A stretch of 62,774 nt of DNA from contig JADCHE010000025.1 in NCBI GenBank assembly GCA_020248665.1, forward strand, positions 1 through 62,774, in the 5' to 3' direction. The translations under genes and the position numbers were made by a program. Position 1 is the stretch's first letter. Every line of letters begins with the position of its first letter. The notes under the pieces were generated by a model. That model was not told where the DNA came from and ran no database searches. It was given only the letters and a program-made list of their open reading frames with translations. The stretch comes from Burkholderiales bacterium. GTDB taxonomy: Bacteria > Pseudomonadota > Gammaproteobacteria > Burkholderiales > Burkholderiaceae_E. Of this stretch, positions 43,715 to 52,216 are shown in pieces.

Positions 43715-45556
43715 GTGGACTCGAAGCTGCTTAACCCCCGCGACCTCGCGTTCCTGCTGTACGAGTGGCTCGAGGTGGAGCGACTCTGCGAGCGGCCGCG
43801 CTACGCCGACCACTCGCGCGAGACCTTCGACGCGGCGCTCGACACCAGCGCGAGGATCGCCGCCGAGCACTTCAAGCCGATCAACAAGCTGCTGGACGCC
43901 GAGGAGCCGAGCTTCGACGGCGAGCGGGTCCACACGCCGGAGCCGCTGAAGTCCGCGCTGAAGGTGTTCAACGAGGCCGGCCTGATCGCCGCCGGCAACG
44001 ACTACGAGCACGGCGGCATGCAGCTGCCGGTGACGCTCGCGAAGGCGTGCTTCGCGTGGTTCGACGCGGCGAGCGTCGCCGGGGTCGGCTATCCGTTCCT
44101 GACGCAAGGCAACGCGAACCTGCTGCTCGCGCACGGCACCGAGGCGCAGAAGGCCACCTGGGTGCCGCACCTGCTGTCCGGCCGCTTCTACGGGACGATG
44201 TGCCTGTCCGAACCGCAGGCCGGCTCGTCGCTGTCCGACCTCCGCACCCGTGCCGAGCCGCGCGCGGACGGCAGCTATCGCCTCTTCGGCAACAAGATGT
44301 GGATCTCGGGCGGCGAGCACGAGCTGACCGAGAACATCGTCCACCTGGTGCTCGCGAAGATCCCCGGGCCGGACGGGAAACTCGTGCCGGGCACCAAAGG
44401 CATCTCGCTGTTCCTCGTGCCGAAGAAGCTGCTCGGCGAGGACGGCACGGTCGGCGAGCGCAACGACGTGACGCTCGCGGGGCTCAACCACAAGATGGGG
44501 TTCCGCGGCACGACCAACACGCTGCTGAACTTCGGCGAGGGCCGCTTCCGGCCGGGCGGCGAGCCGGGCGCGGTCGGCTGGCTGGTCGGCGAGCCGGGCA
44601 AGGGTCTCGAGTGCATGTTCCACATGATCAACGAGGCGCGGATCGGCGTCGGGCTCGGCGCGGCGGCGCTCGGCTACACCGGCTACCTGCACGCGCTCGA
44701 CTACGCGCGCAACCGGCCGCAGGGTCGGCATCCGCAGGCGAAGGATCCGTCGTCGCCGCAGGTGCCGATCGTCGAGCACGCCGACGTGCGCCGGATGCTG
44801 CTCGCGCAGAAGGCCTACGCAGAGGGCGGCCTGGCGCTGTGCCTGTACTGTTCGCGGCTCGTCGACGACGAGCAGACCGGCGACGACGCGCAGCGCGAGC
44901 GCGCCACCTGGCTGCTGGAGCTGCTGACACCGATCGTGAAGAGCTGGCCCTCGCAGTGGTGTCTCGAGGCGAACTCGCTCGCGATCCAGGTGCACGGTGG
45001 CTACGGCTACACCCGCGACTACGACGTCGAGCAGTTCTACCGCGACAACCGGCTCAACCCGATCCACGAGGGCACGCACGGCATCCAGGCGCTCGACCTG
45101 CTCGGGCGCAAGATGGTGATCGGGCAGGGCCGGGCGGCGATGCTGTTCGCCGGCGAGGTCGAGGACTGCGCGGCGCGCGCCGCCGCCCGCAGCACGCTAG
45201 GACCGGCGGGCGAGGAGCTCGCCGCGATGGGCCGGCAGCTCGCCGCCGCGGCCTCGCGCGTGTTCGCGACGGTACGCAGGCTGCACGCGGTCGGCGACCT
45301 GAACGTCACGCTCGCCAACGCCTCGGTGTTCCTCGAGGCGTTCGGGCACCTGGTCGTCGCATGGCAGTGGCTCGAGCAGGCGATGGTCGCGCAGGCGGCC
45401 GCGCCCGCGTCGGATGCCGACCGCGACTTCTACGCCGGCAAGCTGCAGGCGGCCCGCTACTTCTTCCGCTGGGAGCTGCCGCGGATCGGCCCGATGCTCG
45501 ACCTGCTCGAGTCGATCGACACCACCACGCTCGACATGCGCGACGCTTGGTTCTGA
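43715..45556 (+). CDS. Acyl-CoA dehydrogenase, long form (FadE-like)
   Basis: A 613-residue flavoprotein. MCLSEPQAGSSLSDLRTRAE and LFGNKMWISGGEHEL are the substrate/FAD-binding blocks, GLNHKMGFRGTTNTLLNFG precedes the catalytic region, and VHGGYGYTRDYDVEQFYRD is the late FAD motif. The C-terminal ~170 residues are the additional domain of DUF5135/long ACAD proteins. GTG 43715 is used because GAGAGG lies upstream; a GTG at 43673 also in frame would add 14 residues. It forms the first double bond in beta-oxidation. Confidence 0.9.
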   Translation: MDSKLLNPRDLAFLLYEWLEVERLCERPRYADHSRETFDAALDTSARIAAEHFKPINKLLDAEEPSFDGERVHTPEPLKSALKVFNEAGLIAAGNDYEHGGMQLPVTLAKACFAWFDAASVAGVGYPFLTQGNANLLLAHGTEAQKATWVPHLLSGRFYGTMCLSEPQAGSSLSDLRTRAEPRADGSYRLFGNKMWISGGEHELTENIVHLVLAKIPGPDGKLVPGTKGISLFLVPKKLLGEDGTVGERNDVTLAGLNHKMGFRGTTNTLLNFGEGRFRPGGEPGAVGWLVGEPGKGLECMFHMINEARIGVGLGAAALGYTGYLHALDYARNRPQGRHPQAKDPSSPQVPIVEHADVRRMLLAQKAYAEGGLALCLYCSRLVDDEQTGDDAQRERATWLLELLTPIVKSWPSQWCLEANSLAIQVHGGYGYTRDYDVEQFYRDNRLNPIHEGTHGIQALDLLGRKMVIGQGRAAMLFAGEVEDCAARAAARSTLGPAGEELAAMGRQLAAAASRVFATVRRLHAVGDLNVTLANASVFLEAFGHLVVAWQWLEQAMVAQAAAPASDADRDFYAGKLQAARYFFRWELPRIGPMLDLLESIDTTTLDMRDAWF

Positions 45557-45572
45557 CCCTTTCGGAGAAGTG

Positions 45573-46349
45573 ATGTCACTGCGCCAGCTGCTCGACCTCA
45601 CCGGCCGCACCGCGATCGTCACCGGCGGCTCGCGCGGCCTCGGCCTGCAGATCGCCGAGGGGCTCGGCGAGATGGGCGCCGAGGTGCTGCTGACCGCCCG
45701 CAAGGCCGACGAGCTCGAGCAGGCGGTCGCCCACCTGAGCGCGATGGGCATCAAGGCCTCGGCGATCCCCGGCGACATGGGCAAGCCCGAGTCGGTGGCC
45801 GCCTTCGTCGACGCGGCGCTCGAGCGACTCGGCCACGCCGACATCCTGGTCAACAACGCCGGCGCCAACTGGGCCGCGCCGATGGAGGACTATCCGTTCG
45901 ACGCGTGGATGAAGCTGCTGAACGTGAACCTGACCGGCGTGTTCCTGCTGACCCAGGCGATCGGGAAGCGCTCGATGATCCCGCGCCGCCGCGGCAAGGT
46001 GCTGAACGTCGCGTCGATCGCCGGCCTGCGCGGCAACCGCCCCGACGAGGGCGAGATGATCGGCTACAACACGACCAAGGGCGCGCTCGTGAACTTCACC
46101 CGGACGCTGGCCGCCGAGTGGGGCGAGCACGACATCAACGTCAACGCGCTCGCGCCGGGCTTCTTCGAGACCAAGATGACGCGGGGCCTGCTCGCGCAGA
46201 AGGGCTCGGCGCTGACCGCGCACGCGCCGCTCGGCCGGCTCGGCGACGCCGAGGACCTGAAGGGCCCGGCGGTGCTGCTGTGTTCGGATGCCGGCAAGCA
46301 CGTCACCGGCCAGGTGCTCGCGGTCGACGGCGGCGTGATGGCGGCCTGA
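45573..46349 (+). CDS. SDR family oxidoreductase
   Basis: A 258-residue classical short-chain dehydrogenase. IVTGGSRGLGLQIAEGLGEM is the TGxxxGxG cofactor motif, LVNNAGANWAAP the NNAG block, the catalytic Ser is in VLNVASIAG and YNTTKGALVNFT carries Tyr-x-x-x-Lys, with INVNALAPGFFETKMT after it. It probably is a 3-oxoacyl/3-hydroxyacyl reductase. GGAG 8 bases before ATG 45573, 16 bases after the dehydrogenase. Confidence 0.92.
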   Translation: MSLRQLLDLTGRTAIVTGGSRGLGLQIAEGLGEMGAEVLLTARKADELEQAVAHLSAMGIKASAIPGDMGKPESVAAFVDAALERLGHADILVNNAGANWAAPMEDYPFDAWMKLLNVNLTGVFLLTQAIGKRSMIPRRRGKVLNVASIAGLRGNRPDEGEMIGYNTTKGALVNFTRTLAAEWGEHDINVNALAPGFFETKMTRGLLAQKGSALTAHAPLGRLGDAEDLKGPAVLLCSDAGKHVTGQVLAVDGGVMAA

Positions 46350-46362
46350 GGCGGAGCGCGGC

Positions 46363-46800
46363 GTGGAGTTCCCCGACGGCAAGCGGCGGCGCATCCCGTT
46401 CCTCGACCACCTCGGCGTCGAGCTGGTGTCGTTCGGGCAGGGCCGCTCCGAGCTCGCGATCATCGTACGGCCCGAGCTGTGCAACTCGATGCAGGTCGCT
46501 CACGGCGGCGTCGTGATGACGGTGCTCGACGCGGCGCTCGCGATCGCGGGCCGGGCCGCGCACACCGACGACTACGACGCTCCGGTCAACACGATCACCG
46601 TCGAGATGAAGACCTCGTTCATCCGCCCCGGCGCCGGCCGGCTGACGATCCGCGCCGAATGCGTGCACAAGGCGACCTCGCTGATGTTCTGCGAGGGCGA
46701 GGCGCGAGACCAGCAAGGCCGGCTGGTGGCTCGTGCGAACGGCACGTTCAAGCTCTGGGTGCCGCGAGCGGGATCGACCGAGAAACCCAGCGACGCCTGA
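46363..46800 (+). CDS. PaaI-type hotdog thioesterase
   Basis: A 145-residue hotdog-fold protein. CNSMQVAHGGVVMTVLDAAL is the catalytic HGG loop and helix, and VNTITVEMKTSFIRPGAGR the following strands. It hydrolyses acyl-CoA thioesters, probably releasing CoA from dead-end intermediates. GTG 46363 with a GGCGGAG upstream is the only reasonable start; 13 bases after the SDR. Confidence 0.9.
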   Translation: MEFPDGKRRRIPFLDHLGVELVSFGQGRSELAIIVRPELCNSMQVAHGGVVMTVLDAALAIAGRAAHTDDYDAPVNTITVEMKTSFIRPGAGRLTIRAECVHKATSLMFCEGEARDQQGRLVARANGTFKLWVPRAGSTEKPSDA

Positions 46801-46825
46801 GCGCGTCGCGACTCCAGGAGACCGA

Positions 46826-47824
46826 ATGACCGTCAACCGCCGCATCGTCCTCGCCGCCCGCCCCGACGGCGCCGTGAAGCCCGAGCACTTCCGCCTCGAG
46901 GAGGTGCCCGTCCCGTCCGTGCCCGACGGGCACCTGCTGGTGCGCAACCGCTTCCTGTCCCTCGACCCGTACATGCGGGGGGCGATGAACGACCGAAAGT
47001 CCTACCGCCAGCCGCAGAGGATCGGCGACACGATGGTCGGCGGGACCGTCGGCGAGGTCGTCGAGAGCCGCCACCCAAGGTTCGCGGTCGGCGACGTGGT
47101 GGTCGGCGGCTTCGGCTGGCAGCACTACGGGCTGTCGGACGGCGGCAGCGGACTGCGCCGCGTCGACGCGGCGCGCGTGCCGATGCAGGCCTACCTCGGC
47201 GTGGCCGGCATGCCCGGCGTCACCGCGTGGGTGGGGCTCAACCGGATCATCGCGCCGAAGGCCGGCGAGACGGTCGTCGTCTCGGCGGCCTCGGGCGCGG
47301 TCGGCTCGGTGGTCGGCCAGCTCGCTAAGGCGCAAGGCTGCCGCGTCGTCGGCGTCGCTGGCGGCGAGGCGAAGTGCCGGATCGTCGTCGACGAATTCGG
47401 CTTCGACGCCTGCATCGACTACAAGGCGGGGCGGCTGGAGGCCGACCTCGCCGCGGCGACGCCGGACGGCATCGACGGCTACTTCGAGAACGTCGGCGGC
47501 GCGGTGCTCGATGCGGTGCTCGGGCGGATGAACGCGTTCGGCCGGATCGCGGTCTGCGGGCTGATCGCGGGCTACAACGACGAGCCGATCCCGGTCCAGC
47601 GCTTCAACTCGGTGCTGATCAACCGACTGAAGATCCAGGGCTTCATCGTGTCCGAGGTCCCGGACGCGTGGCCGCCGGCGCTCGCCGAGCTCGCCTCGAA
47701 GGTCGCCGACGGCACGCTGAAGTACCGCGAGACGATCGCGCGGGGGCTCGACGCGGCGCCCGCGGCCTTCATCGGCCTGCTGCGGGGCGAGAACCTCGGC
47801 AAGCAGCTGGTCTCGCTCGACTGA
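46826..47824 (+). CDS. Medium-chain NADPH-dependent oxidoreductase (CurA/prostaglandin reductase-like)
   Basis: A 332-residue zinc-independent MDR protein. DPYMRGAMNDRKSYRQPQ is the characteristic motif of the LTB4/curcumin reductase group, followed by MPGVTAWVGLNRIIAPKAGE, VVVSAASGAVGSVVGQLAK (NADPH) and YFENVGGAVLDAVLGRM. It reduces alpha,beta-unsaturated carbonyls. AGGAG 7 bases before ATG 46826. Confidence 0.9.
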   Translation: MTVNRRIVLAARPDGAVKPEHFRLEEVPVPSVPDGHLLVRNRFLSLDPYMRGAMNDRKSYRQPQRIGDTMVGGTVGEVVESRHPRFAVGDVVVGGFGWQHYGLSDGGSGLRRVDAARVPMQAYLGVAGMPGVTAWVGLNRIIAPKAGETVVVSAASGAVGSVVGQLAKAQGCRVVGVAGGEAKCRIVVDEFGFDACIDYKAGRLEADLAAATPDGIDGYFENVGGAVLDAVLGRMNAFGRIAVCGLIAGYNDEPIPVQRFNSVLINRLKIQGFIVSEVPDAWPPALAELASKVADGTLKYRETIARGLDAAPAAFIGLLRGENLGKQLVSLD

Positions 47825-47866
47825 ACCGACGCAACTCGACACGTACCGACCACAGGGAGAGACGAC

Positions 47867-48628
47867 ATGAACGCACCGCAATCGACGATCAGGGCGCAGG
47901 TGTCCGAGCAGGAGTGGCAGCTGAGGGTCGACCTCGCCGCCTGCTACCGGCTCATTGCACTGCACGGCTGGGACGATCTGGTGTTCACGCACATCTCGGC
48001 GAAGATCCCCGGGCCCGAGCACCACTTCCTGATCAACCCGTACGGCCTGACCTTCGACGAGATCACCGCCTCGTCGCTGGTCAAGATCGACATGCAGTGC
48101 AACCCGGTGGTGCCGACGCCGCACAAGGTCAACCCGGCCGGCTTCGTGATCCACAGCGCGATCCACGCGGCCCGCGAGGACGCCGGCTGCGTGCTGCACA
48201 CCCATACCCGCGCGGGCGTGGCGGTGTCGGCGATGAAGCGGGGGCTGCTGCCGATCTCGCAGCAGGCGACGGTCATCATGAACTCGCTCGCCTACCACGA
48301 CTACGAGGGCATCGCGGTGCGCGACGACGAGCGCACGCGACTGCAGCAGCACCTGGGCACGGCCAACTACCTGATGCTGCGCAATCACGGGCTGCTGACC
48401 GTCGGCCGCACCGTCGGCGACGCGTTCCTCCACATGTACACCTTCGAGTCGGCCTGCCAGATCCAGGTCGGGGCGCTCGCCGGCGGCGAGGTGATCGAGG
48501 TCGGCGATGCGGTGATGGACACGGTCAAGCACGCGCTGTCGGTGCAGCGCAACGCGCTGTCGACCGCCGATGTCTACGCCGCGATGAAGCGCAAGCTCGA
48601 TCGCCGCAACCCGGGCTACGAGCAGTGA
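47867..48628 (+). CDS. Class II aldolase/adducin domain protein
   Basis: A 253-residue protein with the aldolase II fold: ARGDDLVFTHISAKIPG-type opening (WDDLVFTHISAKIPGPEHHF), VIHSAIHAAREDAGCVLHTH with zinc His residues, and LRNHGLLTVGRTVGDAFLHM. This subgroup (FucA/adducin-like) is frequent in degradation operons and may cleave or isomerise a hydroxylated intermediate, but its substrate is not identifiable. GGGAGA 9 bases before ATG 47867. Confidence 0.9.
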   Translation: MNAPQSTIRAQVSEQEWQLRVDLAACYRLIALHGWDDLVFTHISAKIPGPEHHFLINPYGLTFDEITASSLVKIDMQCNPVVPTPHKVNPAGFVIHSAIHAAREDAGCVLHTHTRAGVAVSAMKRGLLPISQQATVIMNSLAYHDYEGIAVRDDERTRLQQHLGTANYLMLRNHGLLTVGRTVGDAFLHMYTFESACQIQVGALAGGEVIEVGDAVMDTVKHALSVQRNALSTADVYAAMKRKLDRRNPGYEQ

Positions 48629-48662
48629 ACCGGCGCGCGCTCGGACGACGCGGGGCACGACG

Positions 48663-49535
48663 ATGAAGGACTTCGCAGGACGGGTCGCGGTGATCACCGG
48701 CGCGGGCAGCGGTTTCGGCCGCGAGTTCGCGCGGATCGGCGCGAAGCTCGGCATGCGGCTCGCGCTGGCCGACGTGCAGGCCGACGCGCTCGCGGCGACG
48801 GTCGCCGAGCTGCAGGGGCAGGGGGCCACGGTGTTCGGCGAGCGCACCGACGTCTCGAAGGCCGAGGACGTCGAGCGGCTCGGCGCGCGCACCGTCGACG
48901 CTTACGGCGCCGCGCACCTGGTGTTCAACAACGCGGGGGTCGCGGTCGGCGGCCTCGCGTGGGAGAACAGCGTCCGCGACTGGGAGTGGGTGCTGGGCGT
49001 GAACCTGATGGGCGTGGTGCACGGCGTGCGCGTGTTCACGCCGATCCTGCTGGCGCAGGACGAGCCGACGCACATCGTCAACACCTCGTCGGTCGCGGGG
49101 CTGATCAACGCGCAGATGATGGCGACCTACAACGCGTCGAAGCACGCTGTGGTGTCGCTCTCCGAGACGCTGTACCACGACCTGCGGCTGGTCGGCTCGA
49201 AGGTCGGCGTCACCGTGCTGTGCCCGGCCTTCGTGCCGACCGCCATCAACCAGTCGGAACGCAACCGGCCGGCGGACATGTCGAACGACGCGCCGATGAC
49301 GGCCTCGCAGGCGGCGCTCAAGGCGCAGCTCGACAAGGCGGTGAGTTCAGGGAAGATCAGCGCGGCGCAGGTCGCCGAGATGACCTTCGACGCGGTGCGC
49401 GGGGACCGCTTCTACGTCGTCACCCACGCGCGGATGATGCCGTCGATCGAGCTCCGGATGCAGGACGTGGTGCAGCGTCGCAACCCGACGGACCCGTTCA
49501 CCTACAAGCCGGACGTGGCGGCGAAGGCCAGGTGA
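48663..49535 (+). CDS. SDR family oxidoreductase
   Basis: A 290-residue classical SDR: VAVITGAGSGFGREFARIGA, LVFNNAGVAVGG, IVNTSSVAGL with the catalytic Ser, and TYNASKHAVVSLSETLYH (Tyr-x-x-x-Lys). A long C-terminal tail with RRNPTDPFTYKPDV is characteristic of a subgroup found next to acyl-CoA genes. It probably oxidises a hydroxyl group. 34 bases after the aldolase. Confidence 0.92.
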   Translation: MKDFAGRVAVITGAGSGFGREFARIGAKLGMRLALADVQADALAATVAELQGQGATVFGERTDVSKAEDVERLGARTVDAYGAAHLVFNNAGVAVGGLAWENSVRDWEWVLGVNLMGVVHGVRVFTPILLAQDEPTHIVNTSSVAGLINAQMMATYNASKHAVVSLSETLYHDLRLVGSKVGVTVLCPAFVPTAINQSERNRPADMSNDAPMTASQAALKAQLDKAVSSGKISAAQVAEMTFDAVRGDRFYVVTHARMMPSIELRMQDVVQRRNPTDPFTYKPDVAAKAR

Positions 49536-49536
49536 G

Positions 49537-50436
49537 ATGAACGGCGTGCACCCTTCGATCCGCACAGGCCGCCTCGTCGAGGTGCAGCCTGGAGTGCGGC
49601 TGCACTGCGCCGAGGTCGGCCGCGAAGGCGCGCCGCTGATGCTGTTCGTCCACGGCTTCCCGGAGTTCTGGTATGCGTGGAAGGACGTGCTGCCGGCGTT
49701 CGCCGACCGCTGGCATGCGGTCGCGCCGGACCTGCGCGGCTTCAACCTGTCGGACAAGCCCGCAGGCGTCGAGGCCTACCGGGCCGACCGGCTGGTCGGC
49801 GACCTCGACGGGCTGATCCGCGGGCTCGGTCATGAGCGTGCCGTCCTCGTCGCGCACGACTGGGGCGGCGTGTGCGCGTGGGCGCTCGCGACGGCGATGC
49901 CACACCGCGTCTCGAAGCTGGTGATCCTCAACGCGCCGCACCCGGTGCCGTTCGCGCGGCTGCTCGCCGACGACCCGGCGCAGCAGGCGGCGAGCGCGTA
50001 CATGAACTGGCTGCGCAAGCCCGGATCGGAGACGGCGCTCGCCGCCGACGACTTCGCGCGCTTCGACCGGTTCTTCGTCGGCGTGTCGCCCCCGCCCTGG
50101 TTCGACGCGGACACGCGGGCCGCCTACCACGCGGCCTGGGGCCGGCCGGGCGCGATCACCGGCGGCGTCAACTACTACCGCGCCTCGCCGCTGTACCCGC
50201 CCGAAGGCGACGACCCGGGCGCGAAGCGGGTGAGGCTCGATCCTGCGAAGTTCGTCGTCCGCGTGCCGACGATGGTGATCTGGGGCGAGCGCGACCAGGC
50301 GCTGCTGCCGACGCTGCTCGACGGGCTCGACACGCTGGTACCCGACCTGGTGCTCGAGCGCGTGCCCGAGTGTTCGCACTGGCTCGCGCACGAGGCGCCG
50401 GACCGCGTCGCATCGCTGATCCGCAGGTTCGTCTAA
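49537..50436 (+). CDS. Alpha/beta hydrolase, epoxide hydrolase/haloacetate dehalogenase type
   Basis: A 299-residue enzyme. LMLFVHGFPEFWYAWKDVLP provides the HGxP oxyanion motif, VLVAHDWGGVCAWALA has Asp as nucleophile (HDWGG, not Ser), and the late His is in VPECSHWLAHEAPD. The Asp nucleophile, with Trp next to it and Tyr residues in the cap, indicates an epoxide hydrolase or fluoroacetate dehalogenase rather than an esterase. ATG 49537 lies one base after the preceding stop. Confidence 0.9.
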   Translation: MNGVHPSIRTGRLVEVQPGVRLHCAEVGREGAPLMLFVHGFPEFWYAWKDVLPAFADRWHAVAPDLRGFNLSDKPAGVEAYRADRLVGDLDGLIRGLGHERAVLVAHDWGGVCAWALATAMPHRVSKLVILNAPHPVPFARLLADDPAQQAASAYMNWLRKPGSETALAADDFARFDRFFVGVSPPPWFDADTRAAYHAAWGRPGAITGGVNYYRASPLYPPEGDDPGAKRVRLDPAKFVVRVPTMVIWGERDQALLPTLLDGLDTLVPDLVLERVPECSHWLAHEAPDRVASLIRRFV

Positions 50437-50438
50437 GC

Positions 50439-51392
50439 ATGAGCGGCCTGTGGCTGGACCCGCAGGTCGCGAAGCTGCTCGCCTGGGTCGAGAAGGCGGG
50501 CGGGCCCCGGTATCCGGACATCGGCGCCTCCGCGGCCCGCGCGCACTACGAGCAGGTCGCCGCGACCCTCGACGTCGCGCCCGCGGCGATGCACGCGGTC
50601 GAGGATCTGCAGATCGCGCTGCCCGGGCGCACGCTGCGCATCCGCCACTACGTGCCGCGCGAGCACGGCTGGGCCGATCCGATGCCGGCGCTGCTGTACT
50701 TCCACGGCGGCGGCTTCACGATCGGCTCGGTCGACACGCACGATCGCATCTGCCGGATGCTCGCGCGGGATGGCGACTGCGTGGTGCTGTCGGTCGACTA
50801 CCGCCTCGCCCCGGAGCATCCGTTCCCGGCGGCGGCCGACGACGCGTTCGAGTCGCTCGCATGGCTGCGGGCCGAGGCGCACGCGCTCGGCGTCGACCCC
50901 GCGCGGATCGCGGTCGGCGGCGACAGCGCCGGCGGCACGCTCGCGACCGCATGCGCGATCCACGCGCGCGACCTCGGCTGGCCGCTCGCGCTGCAGCTGC
51001 TGATCTATCCGGGCGTCGCCGGCCGGCAGGCGTCGGCCTCGCACCGCGAGTTCGGGCGCGGGCACCTGCTCGACTTCGACGTGGTCGCCTGGTTCTTCGC
51101 GAACTACATCCGCGACGATGCCGACCGAGACGACTGGCGCTTCTCGCCGCTGTCGCATCCGGACCTGGGCGGCGTCGCGCCCGCGTGGATCGGGATCGCC
51201 GACCACGATCCGCTGCGCGACGACGACCGCGCGTACGCCGCGAAGCTGCGCGCGGCCGGGGTCGCGGTCGATGCGGTCGAGTACGCCGGCATGATCCACG
51301 CGTTCTTCCAGCACGGCGGCTTCGTGCCGACGGCCAAGCGCGCGCACGCCGACGCGGCCGCGGCGCTGCGCCGCGCGTTCGCGCGGCCGTGA
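50439..51392 (+). CDS. Alpha/beta hydrolase fold-3 esterase (HSL family)
   Basis: A 317-residue esterase of the hormone-sensitive lipase group: YFHGGGFTIGSVDTHDRICR (HGGG oxyanion hole), DYRLAPEHPFPAAADDAFE, VGGDSAGGTLATACAI (nucleophile Ser), the acid in GIADHDPLRDDDRAYAAKL and His in AGMIHAFFQHGG. It cleaves short-chain esters. ATG 50439 is 2 bases after the previous stop and its own stop overlaps the GNAT start. Confidence 0.92.
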   Translation: MSGLWLDPQVAKLLAWVEKAGGPRYPDIGASAARAHYEQVAATLDVAPAAMHAVEDLQIALPGRTLRIRHYVPREHGWADPMPALLYFHGGGFTIGSVDTHDRICRMLARDGDCVVLSVDYRLAPEHPFPAAADDAFESLAWLRAEAHALGVDPARIAVGGDSAGGTLATACAIHARDLGWPLALQLLIYPGVAGRQASASHREFGRGHLLDFDVVAWFFANYIRDDADRDDWRFSPLSHPDLGGVAPAWIGIADHDPLRDDDRAYAAKLRAAGVAVDAVEYAGMIHAFFQHGGFVPTAKRAHADAAAALRRAFARP

Positions 51393-51853
51393 GCGGCGGG
51401 GCGCCGCGCGCAACCCTGCCCGCGCGCGTAGCCGGGATCGAGGTCCGCACCGGCGACTGGGACGCGATGCGCGCCGATGCCGCGCCGATCCGGCTCGAGG
51501 TGTTCGTCGTCGAGCAGGGCTGCCCGGAGTCGGAGGAGTGGGACGCGCACGACGCGCGCTCGGTGCATGCGGTCGCCTACGTCGACGGCGCGCCGGTCGC
51601 GACCGGGCGGCTTCTGCCCGAGGCGCTCGTCGGCCGGATGGCGGTGCGCGCGGCCCATCGCGGCACCGGGATCGGCGCTCGGGTGCTGCTGCGACTGCTC
51701 GAGATCGCGCGGGCACGCGGCGACGCGGCCGTGGAGCTGTCCTCGCAGTGCCACGCGATCGGCTTCTACGCGCGGCACGACTTCGTCGCCTACGGCGAGG
51801 TCTACGACGACTGCGGCATCCCGCACCGGATGATGCGGTGCGCGCTGCGCTGA
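51389..51853 (+). CDS. GNAT-family acetyltransferase
   Basis: A 154-residue GNAT protein starting at GTG 51389, overlapping the esterase stop (GTGA). IRLEVFVVEQGCPESEEWDA is the ElaA-like N-terminal motif, ATGRLLPEALVGRMAVRAAHRGTGIGARVL is the motif A with RGTGIG for acetyl-CoA, and HAIGFYARHDFVAYGEVYDD is motif B. The sequence resembles the ElaA/YjcF group of N-acetyltransferases. Last gene of the plus-strand block. Confidence 0.9.
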   Translation: MSGGAPRATLPARVAGIEVRTGDWDAMRADAAPIRLEVFVVEQGCPESEEWDAHDARSVHAVAYVDGAPVATGRLLPEALVGRMAVRAAHRGTGIGARVLLRLLEIARARGDAAVELSSQCHAIGFYARHDFVAYGEVYDDCGIPHRMMRCALR

Positions 51854-51860
51854 CGGGCCG

Positions 51861-52214
51861 TCAGCGCGCCTGCGGCGCGGGTTGCGGCTCGAAGACCTCG
51901 ACGTGACGGCCGCCGCGCGCGAGCGCGGTCGTGCCGGCGTCGCGCGCGCTGGAATCGAGCCGGGCGAGCCATCCGTCGAGCGCGTGCCGCGGCACCGCCG
52001 GCCAGACCTCCATCCAGGTCGACCGGGGCGCACCGTCGCGCAGCGTCGTCTCCGGACGCTTGAGCAGCCGCGGGCGCGCGTGCAGCGGGTCTGTGCCGCC
52101 ACGGACCATCGCCTCGGCGAGCCGGTCGACCGCGGCGCGCACCCCGGCGTCGTCGGCCAGGTCGGCCTCGTACCAGACGCAGACCTCGAGCGTCGGCGAC
52201 GCCTCGGCCGGCAT
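51861..52214 (-). CDS. DUF4936 family protein
   Basis: A 117-residue soluble protein: EVCVWYEADLADDAGVRAAV, PRLLKRPETTLRDGAPRSTW MEVW-type centre and a short C-terminus. DUF4936 members are found in Betaproteobacteria next to ygfZ; function unknown. ATG 52214; 2 bases separate its start from the ygfZ stop at 52217, both on the minus strand. Confidence 0.8.
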   Translation of the reverse strand: MPAEASPTLEVCVWYEADLADDAGVRAAVDRLAEAMVRGGTDPLHARPRLLKRPETTLRDGAPRSTWMEVWPAVPRHALDGWLARLDSSARDAGTTALARGGRHVEVFEPQPAPQAR

Positions 52215-52216
52215 GC

